This document shows positions 1 to 13,900 of a stretch of 64,000 bases of DNA, one piece after another (position 1 is the first letter of the stretch; every line of letters starts with the position of its first letter). Under the pieces are notes generated by a model. The model was not told the DNA's origin. It saw only the letters and a program-made list of their open reading frames with translations, and ran no database searches. The position numbers and the translations under genes are program-made. This DNA comes from Climacteris rufus. Its lineage: Eukaryota; Chordata; Aves; Passeriformes; Climacteridae. The stretch covers positions 710,332 to 774,331 of the forward strand of contig VZRZ01006844.1 in the NCBI GenBank assembly GCA_013398175.1, given 5' to 3'.

Positions 1-205
1 GCCTTCCCCAAGGCAGAATCAGCTCTTTCTGTGTCATTCTGACAGATGTTTGACTAACCTGTTTTTAAAAACATTCAATAATAGTGATACCCCCACCTCC
101 TCCGGGCAGCCTGTTCCAGAGCCTTTCTATCCTTAACCTGTTAGACATCAAGAAAGACTTTCCAACCTTGGCTGTTCCTGCTGTGGTTTGAATCCATAGT
201 TACCT
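1..205 (-). mobile_element. Old CR1 LINE 3'-region fragment
   Basis: The plus strand reads as the reverse complement of an old amniote CR1 3' region: a 'gacagatgtttgactaacctg' type segment near 41-61, then 'cacctcctccgggcagcctg' near 94-113, then 'gttccagagcctttctatcc'. The order of these blocks matches the family as I know it. The copy is diverged, lacks the terminal short repeat and is cut by the window edge. CR1 elements are non-LTR retrotransposons that usually insert as 5'-truncated copies, so no coding part is expected here. The right boundary is approximate. Confidence 0.72.
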
Positions 206-269
206 CTATTTGCTGCAGACATGAAGAACAGTTGAATTTGCAAAAGCCATTTTAAATATATAAACACTT

Positions 270-370
270 CACAGAATATTCTGAGATGGAAGGGACATAC
301 AAGGATCATCAAGCCCAGCTCTTAGTAAATGGCCTGTACAGGTCACCACCTTGGTGTTATTTGCACCATG
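270..370 (-). mobile_element. CR1 LINE 3'-end fragment, second subfamily
   Basis: 'cacagaatattctgagatgg' followed by 'aagggacatacaaggatcat' is the reverse complement of the end of a CR1 subfamily common in birds, which makes the element minus-strand. Similarity fades after about 370, although 'caccatgctccaacc' near 365-380 may be a further diverged piece. It lies only about 65 bp from the older CR1 fragment at the window start and is a different subfamily, so these are two separate insertions. Confidence 0.78.
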
Positions 371-3300
371 CTCCAACCAACTGACCTAAACTTTGGTCCT
401 CTGTAGATTATAAAGTGACTGTTTTTTCAGTCTTGGTAAAGTATTTTGGCTTTTTGAATTCTGTAGAGCAGTGATGGAGGACAGAGGGTTTGTTTGGGAT
501 TTAGGAAAGATAGACTGAACATTGAAATTACGTATGAAGAGGCAAACTCACCCAGCAGTGAGACCTTCTTTGGATGAGTGAGTGGATGCTCTTCCAGTAG
601 AAAAAATAGTTTAACAATATAGACCTATAATAAAGTCACCCTTTTCAAGGGTGTTCCTATCAGAAGAAAAACTGGTTTGGGGGCTTTCAGCAAGCAACTT
701 GATTAGGGTAAAATAGTCAGTAGGATTATAAAATCCCTCTAAACCCCCTGTAATGGCTGTCCTCCGGATCAAGACCATGGTTTCATACTAGTATTATTAA
801 GTGATAGTGATTTTTGACCAAGAGTGTACAGACATATGAGGTTTAATTCATATTGTAATGTAGCTGCTCTGAAATAGATTTACATCTGCAACATAACAAA
901 TATTTGGCTTATTGCAACTGTAATTCTTGGGAGTAAGAATATTTGATGGTACAAAGTGATGTTTCTCTTCAAACACAAGAGAAAAATATTATTTCAGACA
1001 AATGTTTGATTATGCAAAAACAAGGTTTTTAAAATGCAGGTATGGTCTTTATTTCTGTTATCAAATTATCCTGATTTATCATCAGGCTTCATGTTAGGGA
1101 TTGTTACCCCGCCATCAAAACTATAGAGGGTAAAGCTTCCCTAGTAAAACTGCTAGAAGTCTGTAGTGGCCACCTTTGCATTACCAATAATTTCAGTATG
1201 TTTGGATCTATCTTCAGGCTTTTCAGCATGGTTCAGGAAAATGAGTAGTTGGGTGTATACTACTAAGGTAAAACCTTGTTGGAAATGGATGAGAGTAGAA
1301 ACTATGTTGTGGAGCAGATTGTCCCTGATTCTCAAGCTAAAATGTACCAGCTTAGCCCTGTGCCTCTATCTAATTCTTCTCCCTGCTACTTAATGCAATG
1401 AAAATATCATCTAGAAAATTTAGCAGTTTAAATCTTACATTTACACTTGCTTAATGTACAATGATGTAATTTGTTTTTAATGCAGTAGTAAACCTTTTGA
1501 ATGCCAAACAGATTGTACTACCAAGATGCGGCAGTGCAGGCCATACAGATCACTGTGTTGTGTCCAGTCTAATGTAGGTTTTCTCATTTTTATTTAAAAA
1601 CCACATCAAGAGCATATTTTTTACATCATTATAATGAAAATAATCTTACAGATTGGAAGAGATTTTGTAATTCTCTGCTGTTTCACAGGTTTGCTCCATG
1701 TACATTTTTATTCTTGTTGACCTCAGCGTACAAATCTGTAATGAAAAAAATTGATTGACTCTTAATGTAGGGGATTGCAATGGCATGATTTCATGCTCAG
1801 TTGTTGGCTAACAAGGCTCTGTAGTTTTTATTTGGAGAGGCTCAGTTGCAAAAACAAAAGTGAAGAATTATGTTAGCCCCAGCTGCCAAGGTTACAGAGT
1901 GAGCAGCTTAGAGGGCTTTGGGGTTCCAGGTGAGAGAGGGATTGTCTCTGCCCAGCAGGCAAGGGATAGAGCTACACTCACAGTGTTGTATGCAAGATAC
2001 AGACTGACCCCAGCAATTCATAAATCCAAAAAATTACATTTTCTGCTTATCAGTAAATCAGCTGTATTTTTAACCCTTTGAATGTTTTGCCTTGATGCAA
2101 CTCTTTTGAAAGTCCTTTTCTGAATGCCTCCCTTGTAACACTGTGGGGATATCTTGGGTGCTGAAGGTACTCATGGACTGCTGGCAGTCTATTATATAGC
2201 ATATAAATACTTAAAATATTTCATATATCCATTCTAAGGAGTGTTTTTCCTTGTTCTTACACTTCATGCTTAGTTGTTTATAATATATCTTTACATGTGT
2301 CACCTAAAACATTATGCTAAATTCTCTGAGCTGATATAGCTGCTTCAGGTAGAGATCATGGAATATATGAAAGAAAAGTAAGCCAGATACCGAGCCCTTC
2401 CATAGCTCAATTTCAGGCAAATCTACAATTTTAATTGATAGAAAACTGTTCTAAAGAGTCAGCTGTCAAAGTTGCCCAGCAATTCCAAGCTTTTATTTTA
2501 TCTACTCATAGGCTTTACATGAGGCATCAAGATACAAGTTGCAGATAATTTTATATCATTAACCTCTTTATCTTTTATTGGTTTACTAGTGTTCTGTTTT
2601 AATAATTTGCATTTTAATAGAGCCCTGTGTGTAAATAGAGCCCAAATTGTAAATACAGATTTGGAAGGCCATCAAACTCTGCCTCTGCATACCAACACAA
2701 AAATTATTGCAGCTTTAAAAAACAGTAGGAAAACAGCAGACAGCTGCAATGCTGCTGAGCCAAGATGGAATAAGCAGAACGCAGTAATGTAACACAGTTC
2801 ACATTTTTCTTTTTTCCTCTTTCTTTTTTTTTTTTTTTAATGGAGTTGAGTCTGACTTTACCTCTTTGGGTTCTTAAGCTCTCTAAGACAACAGCCTTAT
2901 CAAATTATGCCACTTCTCTCTTATCAGGCAAACTTGTATATGGTGAGTGCATTTTTTCCCTTGACCCCAGTTCCTCCCTGAAAAGAATTCCACAGAATTC
3001 TTCAAAAGACACTTCTAAGGTTTCTTGATGCACAGCCCTGTTTAAACAGCAGCGGAGTTTTTAACTACAGAACCAGTGGAAAAGCATGGATATGCTCCTT
3101 TATCCTGTCATTTGTACATGGAGAAAAATTGGCAGGCACCTGGGCAATGTGTCCAAAGGTATTTTTGAGTGAAAAAGCTCCTCTTGGTGTTTGCTTTGCC
3201 CTGGCTCCCCAGGAGGAGTTATTGTCCTCTGATTCTGCATTCCTTGTCTGTCTCCTGGCTGTATCTGTATATTACTAATCATAGTAAATCAAGAATATGC

Positions 3301-4814
3301 ATTAGCTTAAGCTAATATTCATCCATGTAGGTTGTCTTCTTTTGTGGACTTTCTGAGGTTTGGTAATCTTGGATAAATGTAGTGGGGAATGTAACCAGTA
3401 TTTTCTTTTTCAGACTTATCATTAATGCCTTTATTTTTAATACACCTTAGTACAGTATTTTGTCAGATAACTGTTAACACTCAGTCTACCTTTACCTTCA
3501 CCTTCATTTGGTGTTATCCACATGCTATTTTCCTGTAATTCCACTCTATCAAGATGTTGCTTTCTCATGCCGTTTATATGGTCCAATTCTGATATTTGAA
3601 AAAGTACATTTAGTGCAGTACACTTCCCCCACCTCCCCGGGGTATCTGATCTATCATGTGTATTTGCTTGCTTGTATTTCATTATCACCTACTATTCACA
3701 TTTGCATTTATAAATCATGCATGAAATTCATTTGCAAATCTACAGGGCTTCTTCTTGTGCAATATCCCATACTGTTGTTAATATCCTTTAATATAAAATA
3801 AGCTACTCTTTTATTGCATTGCTTAATATCACATATGAGATTTCTAGGGTGTGATTTTTTTTTCTTTTTTGAAGGCTCACAAAACTCTGTGAATATTTTT
3901 AAGACTATTCTTGGGGATTGGGAAAAAATATGGCTGTATTTATCACAGTAAATGCTTACGATATCCTGCTTTTCAAAGTAAAACTACTTTTAAAAAGTGT
4001 ACCTGCATAGCAGTTCTTATGACCACAGACATTTCCATTTGTTTCATACTTGTGTTACTTAAAATCAGATGAAAGAAATTTTAGAAAATACCTACTTGGA
4101 AAGTTTTAAATAATTACTGGTATTTTTTCAGTTCAAGTTCAAACCTTTATGCAAAATTTTTCAAGCACTAGAATGTATTGCTTACCCTATCAGATAGATA
4201 ACTCTCTAGTTAGCTGAACAGAAGCATCAGGCAGTATGTTATTTCTGATCCTGTGTTGCAGAGCATATTGTTTTCCTTCTAATTAAATTGTTCTGTGGTA
4301 TTCTACCCTTAAGATTGTGTGCTTGCATTTCATTATCACTTGTTATTCAGACTTGCATCTCATTTGAAATTTGCAAACCTGGCAGGTTTTTCCTATCTTT
4401 GTTATAAATTATTACTTCATTTCCCATCTCATCTGTTAGGACTGCAGCCTATTTTTAATGGTGTTTTCTCATGTGTAATGTTTCTCCAGCTCTGGATTCA
4501 GTCAACTTCAACTTCATTTCCCCCCCAAAACCTTGCTAGATCTCCATGATTTTATTACTTTTGATTTACTTTCCTTATGCAGCTTCCATCCTGATTTGCT
4601 GTTTTCCTCCTGCTGCCATAGAGCACTTCTGTTAAAAACTCCTCCTTCTGGTTCAAAATAAATGAAAAGGAAGGAAGTAATATGAGATTTATGGAGTGAA
4701 AAGTACACTGGTTTGTTTAAGAGGGGGCAAAAGTGTAGTTGGTTCTTGTCAGCAAAGAAAGAAGCTTCTAGCACATAGTAATTTTTTATTTTATCCACTC
4801 TAAAAGGGCTAAGA
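371..4814. other. Noncoding AT-rich DNA, no gene seen
   Basis: No open frame here exceeds 113 codons (minus strand 4514-4855), and none shows a domain, signal peptide or recognisable family. A run of 15 T lies at 2824-2838. No tRNA or rRNA could be seen. The sequence is compatible with intron or intergenic DNA. Confidence 0.7.
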
Positions 4815-4852
4815 AATCTGTACAGCTTGTAGCAATCTGTACAGCTTGTAAC
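4815..4852. repeat. 19-bp direct tandem duplication
   Basis: The 19-bp unit beginning aatctgtacagcttgta occurs twice back to back (4815-4833 and 4834-4852). The copies differ only at the next-to-last base, g in the first and a in the second. The near identity suggests a recent local slippage duplication. Confidence 0.95.
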
Positions 4853-4885
4853 CAAACTAGGTAGAATGTACTCATCTTCCTATTA

Positions 4886-4907
4886 AATAATAATAATTAT
4901 TATTATT
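4886..4907. repeat. Perfect 22-bp AT palindrome
   Basis: Four AAT units meet four ATT units around a central aatt at 4895-4898, giving a perfect 22-bp inverted repeat with no spacer. It could extrude a small cruciform and is also a trinucleotide microsatellite. It sits 34 bp from the 19-bp duplication at 4815-4852. Confidence 0.95.
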
Positions 4908-7900
4908 ATCTGCTTACAGAATGTTTAAGAAACTATCAGTCTCTGCCAGTCTACCACTAAGCTTCACAGCAAATTGCTTTGATATTTGGATTGCTTAGTT
5001 TGTTGCCTGTTTGTCTGGAATGAGAATGAAGTTGGTCCCATTTTTTTTCCTCAATCCTGCCCTTCATTCCCACCATGTGTGTTTATGGGATGCTTAAAAT
5101 TACCCATGGAGAAGCACAGGGAACAGCTGAAACCAAGACTCTGGATAGAAGCTGCAGGAATTTCAAAAGGAGTCCCTGAGTGTGGTTTCACTCTTCAAAT
5201 AATGTTTCTTTATCAAGGCTGAAACTGTCTCCTAGAGAACTATTCTCTCTTTTTTTTTTTTTACACTCTGGCTATGCCAGTTCTGAAATCCAGCTGTGAA
5301 GTGCACATCTTGAATGCACGCCCATGTACACATACTTTACATATTCATTCTGAATTTACCATGCTGTGTTTTTACAGCCCCACTGCAGGCCCCTGTGGAA
5401 AGACCACCACAGGAGCTAGAGGCATAGGAGAGGGGTGTTGGCTGCATGTGCCAATTTAGCCCTCATTTGGCATTGGTCTTGGGGGTTGAGCTGCCCTGAA
5501 GCCCCTGATGCAGCCTGAACCTCTCCTCCTGTTCAGACAGAAACGTGAATGAAAGCAGGTTTCATTCAACATTGCAATAAATTGCAGCACTGCTGAACCC
5601 AGTGTCGTGAGTAGAGCACAGAACAGGCATCTTCACAGAGAAGGCCTTTACCAGCCAGCTCAAAAGTGTTGTCCTGCTGCTGTTGAACTCAGATAAGGAG
5701 TCATATCCACAGGCAGAGGAGTCCATGCCAAATGTCATCTGCCTGTACACCAAGGATCTGTCCTCCATGGAATCATCTTTTGCAGAGCCCTGGAGGCAGA
5801 CTGGGTGATAGGTGGGAGGTGAGAACAAATAATGGGTTTGCAGCTATGCAGACCAACCAGCCATTCTTCATTTCCCACAGGGTGGAAAGCAGGAGGAGAC
5901 TCTTGTCTCCAGAACAATGTGGTCCTCAGCTGTGCCAGTTTCTATGTTTATCACAGGAACTGAGAGCAGACTTGTATCTTTTCTGGTTATACAGGCTCAG
6001 TCCTCTTTTATTTAGCTTACTATTTAGTGATTAGAAGTTTTCCTGTTCAAAAGTATTTTGGAGGGGTGAAGTCTTCATTACATCTTAAAAGAGGCACAGG
6101 AATTCAAGACAAAAAGAAAGATTTCATAAATTGTCATTTTTAGGAGATGGTAAAGTTTTAACCTAAAACCAGAAAAAGGCATGTGATGGAAATATTTACT
6201 GTAGCAAATACGTCTCATTTAAAAATTTCAAAGTATATGGATAAAACCTGTCTGTGTAGAACCAGACTGTAAAGATAAACATTAAAGTGCATACCTCAGG
6301 ACTGCCAATAAAAATGGCAATCACTTTGCTTTATCAGTATCCTTATCCATTTAAGGAAAATGCTTGTATATAGTGTTAAAGCCTGTGAACACTTTATTTA
6401 ATATTCAACAAACATTATATGTTGGCAGTAGAAACCACGTATTATAGGCTTGTGGTTTGAATAATGGTTACAGTGCAACACTGATCTTACAGTCATTTCG
6501 TTGAGTTGTATGGAGATAGTCCTCTCAAATGAAAAATAGCACCATTTTTGACAAATATTATCTGGCACCTTTACATTGCTGTTAACTGAAAACATATAAT
6601 GCTTGCTCAGGTGTCAGGTTCACTGAAACATGTAGATTAACATTATGGATGGTATCACAAGAGGAAATAGATAGAAATTTAGGACACTTTCTCAGTTTTT
6701 CAAGTATTTTTTTCCTGTTGGGAAGCCCCTGGAATTAAATAGGGGGTTTTTCCTTCATCACTTAATCTCTACTACAGTAACTGTGAGAAGCATGGGTATG
6801 ATGAGAATTTAACATGATCTGTCATCCAGAGCTATCTTTAACCCAGACTCTTCCATATATAGGAACATTTGCCTCAACCACTCTCATTCTAGTGTCCTCA
6901 TGAGTGAGAGTATTTCTTGGTGTGGGAGAGGAGGTATAATGGGAGAAAATATGTATAAAAAGCTTCTTTCCCAGCTTTGCCATATAAGTAGAAGAATTGA
7001 CTTCAGCTTTGTGCATTGCTTCCAAATCTTGACTCTGTCTTCAGCTTTCAATATTTCACATTCCTGAGAGTATGGCTAAGCATGCAGACACCTCTGCATG
7101 TGGTGCTCTTCCAGCACCCCTGGCCAGGGAGGTGCTGTGGATGCAGTCTGAGTCACCTACCTGCAGTGGAAACCATCAGCCAGTTAGATAACAATGAAAG
7201 CACTGTATTGCATCTGTGATAGTGAAAGGCAATGACTGGACATCTGAGATTTGTTACACACTAGTGGAAAATGTTTAATTACTATTGACAGCTTTTTTTT
7301 TTTCTTTTTGATGATTAATTTAGAGGCTGTCACAGATGACCAGTTTTCCTTTTTTGTGTAGTGCTGTACGATTTTTATCTACTATGGTAAATACACATTC
7401 TTTTCATAAAGTACTGCATTTTACTGCAGAAAATTGCAATTTGTAGGACATGTATTGAGGTTGAATCAAATCCTGGGATTAGATATTGCCTAGTCATTAT
7501 TATCAAGGAGTTAATGAACTCCAGCTCAAAAAGCATTGAAATTAAGGATTAATATCAAAGTACATACAATTAAATATGAAATTTAATGTAAGAGTACCAG
7601 TAAATAGCTACACTACAACTTTAAAATAATGTTCTAGGATTAAGAACTGCATTTCTCAAAAAATAGCAGAGTGAACTCACAGGGCATGTAGATTATCCTG
7701 AGTACTTTCAGGATCCCAGGGTTAGCTGCCTCTCTAACTGGAATTTCCAAGGTTCCTACAAACTTGAAAACATCCATATTGAGGCGGAGTAAAAGTCCAT
7801 CAAGATGAATACTTTGTCCCTGGCAGTTGCCATTGGCAAGTGGTAGGGAAGAGAGCAGAGGATGACACAAGTACATAACACCATGTTTTCAGTCTACCTC

Positions 7901-10900
7901 ACAAGAAATCTTTGTTGTAGAAACTACCAAAGATTGAATCTGGGGTTTTTTAGATCACATAACCATTCCCAAATCTGCTACCAAACCAATCTGTTTCTAT
8001 TTTTTGTCTTCCTCTGATCCACTTAACACTCTAAGCGTTTTCCCAGTACTTCCAATTCTGTAGGGAAAAACAGGTGTTTGAGAATAAAACCATTTGTGGA
8101 TAATTTTTCAAAAAAGATATTTAGGATAATTGCATAAACCAACAGTACTGAGTTTTCATACTTACCATAGGTATAGGGCATGTCCCTGAAAACACCTGAA
8201 CTTTCACATGAAATAGTGACATGCTTTGACAGCTTTTCTGTAGAATCTGAATAATTACTGTTTTCTAATGCTGTTCATCCATGTTAAACAAGAGAAAAGA
8301 GGTTCCTCTGGGCACCCTTTCTCCTGTGCTAAAAGCAAACAAGCAAAATATGTAAAAGATGCCAAACCCTTTTGCACTGTGGTCCTGCCTGGTGATCCAC
8401 AACTGGAGGTGTGAAAAACAAAACAAAGGCAAAATGTACTTCAACCTGCCACTGCTATATGTACATGAAGAAAAGATTTTTATTCAAAAGACAGCAGCTG
8501 AGCAGCAGTTATTTAATCCATGCTGCTTGAGGGATGGTGGGGGAAAGTGTATTTTTGTGATCAATGACTCCTGTGCAGCTTCATGGCCATGGCCCCAGCA
8601 GAAACTAGAACTGTAATGACAACATTGCAATAGGCCAGAGTTACGTTGCAAGCATTTTCAGAGTTATATTTCACAGTCACATCCAGTTTGATTGCTTCCA
8701 GACCTAAGACATGTAGTTTGTTTGGAAAAAATAATAATTAAAAAAAAAAAAAACAAAACTAAAAAACCCTTTATCTAGCTGAAAAAAAACCTTTCATGTT
8801 GAATAGCATGTATTCATAAACATGAATTTGCATTCTATAGACTTCAATTAAGCAGTCCCTCTTTTTGGAAGTGTTATTTCTATTGCTGTCATCAGCATTT
8901 GTTTTGCAACAGTGCAAAAGGGACAGTGAACTGTGCTAGAAATCCTCTTTTCCAGGGACTGAGAGTAAGTTCCTTCGTGTGAAACTCATGAGCAGAGATG
9001 TGTGCACACACCAAGAGGATGCACTTAGCCTTCAGACAATCTACTGCATTTATACAATTTAGTCTGCCTAAGCGTATGGGTGAAAATGGAAACGTGCTTG
9101 TATTTGTGTACTCGAAAAAAGCTAATTATGTGTGTAAGTGAAGTGTAAATATGAAATATTTGATCACATGGTATTTCAGTGCTGTCTTTGCATAACCTGC
9201 CTTTTTTGTTGCCTTGCCATTTGTGAATTATAGTACCATCTATGTTCATGACGGTAACACCTCTAGCCCTCAATTTGCCATTATATTGACCAGGCAACAT
9301 CAACTCAAATGCAGAAAAAAATGAAATAACTTTCAAATAATCTAAAGTAGCAGCTGTTGAGAGTGTTTTGTTGTGTTTGGTTTTTTTTTATTTATTTTTT
9401 TTTTAAGGATGATGACTTGAGTTCCACACACACTAATATTTCCTACCCATACAGTTGAAAGCAAATGATGAGCCCATGCCAAAGTGTGGAAATTCCACTT
9501 ACTAATTGCTTGTTCTTGACAACGTGAAGTGTTTGACCTCGACTCTGAGGTATTTCTGCATAGACAGAATTGCCATGTCTGGTCCCAGAGTGAATTATTT
9601 AGAAGCCATGTCTCAAGCTGTCAGCCTGCAGAGCACCTCTGTCACTGCAAGACTTTCTTTTTCTGACTCTCCCAGACATGTAGCAGGATTTCTTACCAAA
9701 GCAGAAGAGCAGATAGCAAAACCAGTGGGAAGCAGAAGATAAGAATGCATAGGGTAACAAAAAAAGAAGGAAAACATGAAGACTCTGGTTCTTTTTTATT
9801 GTTTAGGAATGTTCAAGGATTCTTCCAAAGAATGTCTACATGTGTGCAGTATTATCAACACTTTTAGAAAGAATATAAAATCAAAGGTTTAGCTTTTCTC
9901 CTTGTGTAACCAACACATGTAGCATTTTTCCAAGTCCACAGCTATTCATGTTGTTAAATCATGTAAGGAGCACAAAGAACTTTTCAAATGTATTACAAAG
10001 ATTAAGATTGCTGTGAAAATATTCTGCTATGTGCCTAAATTATTGCAAATACTGTAAAGGGAAGGAAAGACTCTTTTGCAGATGGAGATTATTTTGTTAA
10101 TGGCTGTACCTCTGTTTCGAAAGCCTGAATATGTTTGTCCTAAAGATCTCAGTAGGCCTGGCCTATATGTGCATAACTATATAATTTAGTTTTATTTATT
10201 TTGAAATTAAACAAGTGCATAAATTCCAGGCTCACGTGGAGATTCCTAATCAGCAATTCTCTCTGTAATTTTAGAAAAGAAATCATGGGAGCTTTGTGTA
10301 AGAAAACAATGTGCCAAGTAATGAAATCATTATAAGCTAATTGCGAGTTAACTACTTTAAACTAGCTAATGGTTGCCCTACTCCTCTAATATGGGTCAAT
10401 AATTATATATGAAATTATGTTACCAGCATAACATAATAATTATAACCAGGATGTTTTTAACATAGAATTATTGAAGAGTTCTCAATTTTCCAGTTCTGTA
10501 GCCTAAAATGGGAGCCTTGTGCAGGGCTGTGTTCTGAATCATCTCTCTGGTCACTTGAAAAGCAGAGCTTGTAGTGCTGCGTGTTGTTAATTACAGCATT
10601 TTGGGTGTAATTAGCATGCTTACAGGATGACTCTTGGGTACCACTGGTCTGCATGTATTGATTATCTGGCTGGCTGATCTATCCAGTGGAAAAGTGGTTA
10701 TGCCCCACAGAAAATAAGGGAAATAGTCATCTATCATGTGCCCAGTGACGTTGCAGAAGAAATTGTGGAAGCTGGGAATTCAGGTACGCAGACTTAGGGC
10801 TGTCTCTGTGTCACTTCTTTTCCGCTCCTGCTGTGCTCTACAAGCTGTAGGAAACTGATCTCTAACCTGTGAATAATGTGAGAAGAAGGAACTGATGGGA

Positions 10901-13900
10901 GAAAAATATGTACTGTACTATGGTTTTGCAATAGAGTATGTGGCAAATAGGATTTCAACGTGAAATGGGTGACAGAATTTCTCGTAATACTGGTGAAAAA
11001 TTCTTCTTCAGACATGTTTTTCTTATGACTCTTTGCCCCTTCCATTTTGTCAGGAACTTTTCTTTCCTTAGAAAGACCAGTCCTTAGGATTAAATTATTT
11101 TTTTTTTAAAGAAAAAGCTGTATTCCTATTCTTACAAGAAAATAAGATAGCATTTGCAGATTAATTTTTTTTTCTCCAAGACTGTGGCTTAGAAGAGCAA
11201 TCACAAAGCTGAAAGCCATGTGAAACTTTCCACTTTTTCATATTTCTGCCACCAACTGTCCTTAATCCTTTTCATTTATTCAGACATGTACAAAGATAAT
11301 TCACTTAAGATTGAGAAACCATTTGTAAAGTAGGTGAAGTATTCTTTGATGGGCAGACTAAGATAGGCAGTGCATGTGTGATCCTTTCTGATCCTAAGTA
11401 CATCACTTAAGGCAGCAGGTGCATTGGTGTTCCCGCTTGTGGGAGGGGAGCCCCTATTGGGCAGCAATATTGATATAGAAAACTGCAGGGACAGCAAGGC
11501 CAGAGCAGGGGACCAGACCCAGGTCAGCAGCAGTGAAGCTGAGGAGAGCCTTTGGCATTGCTGGGGTATTCATCCACGTTTATTCCTCAGTTCAATCTTG
11601 GCAACTCTTGCCTGTCCAGTGTAAGAGGAAGCCTTTCCCAGGAAAGCAGGAAGAAATGTTCCTGCATCAAAGACTTTCTGCTTAAAATAAAACAAGACTG
11701 GAGAAATCTGAAGACACAAAGCCCCCTCATGCTGAGCTCTGCTGGCTCAGAAACCTCTCAGCAGCTCACGTGTATTTGGGCCAGTGGTTAAGAAGACAGG
11801 GCTTCAGTGTGGGAAGAGGCAAAGTGGAGGAGGATGCCTTCAAGTAAATGTGTGTGTCCAGGAAGATTGGGTAATGACTGGGTGAGGGCAGGATGGTAAC
11901 TGGCTGTGAAAAATAACTGCAAATGCATGTGCAAGTGAATGCCAGGCATGAAGGGTTTTGTGAGGAAGAGATTAAAGGGCTTACTGTGCAAGTGGGTGTT
12001 GGTATTTATGGTAAGGAGAAAGGGAGGTTTGTAATTTACTTCTGCTTAAGGTGGTAACTTTTTTTTTTCTTTGACAGCTTTGCAATCTTTGCCAGGGTCA
12101 GCAATTTTTAAAGTGATCCCCATGCCCATAGTAGATGCCTCACAGAACCGGATTAAACAGTAAAACTTCAGAACTTTTCAGAGGAAATTTGAAGGTCACA
12201 GACTCCTGCTGGTTCAGATATTTGGGGTGCTTTAGTCTAAATCACACCATTTAGATTGTTTCAGCAGCTCATACTTCACAACTGTACAGTTTGTAATCGG
12301 GATGCTCTCTCCTTTTTTATTCTTTGCACCTACATTTCTTGTTTTCTATTGCTGAAAGTGATTATCAGTAATTGTAAAATTGTGGAAACAATTTTGAAAC
12401 AGCATAAAACTGTTATAGTGTCATCAACTCTTTAACATTGTAGACAGATGTACTTTGATAAAACCATATTGCCTGAATACCTTTCAGCTTGCACAAGATT
12501 GCCAGAAATAGGAGACATTGTTTAGTGTCTAGTCATCTCATTTGTTTCATATTTCAGCCAGAATAAATTCTCTGTTGCCCTACCCATTTCCTTGTTTCCT
12601 CATGCAAGATGTCAGGTCTGTAAGTTTTTGTTGTTGTTTGTTGTTGTTGTTATTGTTGGGAAGCATAGTTTTGTTCATCCAGTTGAAGCACCCTAACAAT
12701 GAGAATTACAAATATCTTGATTCTGTGGATTGTATACAACATGACAGATATGGCATTCAATATCCTGTAACTGTCCTCTGAAACAGGCAGATTTGGGAGA
12801 GATTTGTGTCTGCCCACAAATCAGAATTATGTGTTTGCTACCTATCTACCCTTATTTTAGGGTTATCTTAAATACAGCTACCAATTTCATAAAAGTGGAG
12901 TTTCAGGAGGAGATATGAAAAAGCATTTTATGAGAAACTACTGACATATGTATACAAGGACAGACATTTATGTATATTAGTGTGTAGGATTCAGGAAATG
13001 TGAACATCTGGTTTCTCTTAATAGTCTTTTCTACTATTTAATTAATAAGAATTATTTTGATCTCATTCATGTCTGACCTGAAGAATTAATGAAATATAGT
13101 TCTCCCTCAAGTCAACACATCTCCACTGTGTCTACATATTTGACATGTCTTTGTGAACTTAGTAAATCCATTTATTTGAAAGGACAATGTGAAATTCTGT
13201 GTTAAACTGTGGTCTGCTACACACATGTCCATTCTCCTTTTATTTTCTTTGAACACAGAACACAGTAAAATGTATTGTACAGTGTACCAGTTTGATATCA
13301 CTTTGATAGACATGATGTGACCTTATATACACACTCCAATGTACTCTAATCCGTGGTCTCCCAGCTCCCACTCTGCAGGATTTTTGCGATGTTGATGGAA
13401 CCCTGTGATTTCACAGAGCAGCTGCAGTGACCCCTCGCCCTGTTCACTGCTGCTGACAGCTGCCTACCATGTGTAGAGGAAACCTCACAGATTAAAATCT
13501 CCCTCATAAAGCAAAGATCTTTAGATAAGCATGCAGGCCTGATCATGCTACTACTTTAAAAATAAATAGTTTAAACCCAGAACTTTTTGTGTGGTGCTAA
13601 AAGAGTGGTAGCTAAATATTCAAGGCATTCTGCCTGGTAAAAATAATGGGTATGTGACACAGTGTCTCCTTTTAAAAACAGAAAGAAGAAAACTTCAGTA
13701 TAAACAATGAAAGGTATCCTAAGTGTAAATAATCTGCATAAGAAATGAGTTAATCTGTCTGTTAGGACAGGTTTGACTTGCTAAACAAGACTCATCAGGT
13801 TGTTCTTGTTTATGCTTAAAAGCAGTGTCATAACTACCTGAGGTCAGAAAAACATCCATCCAATAATTTGTGTATCAAATGGGAAAAGTTTATTTCATCT

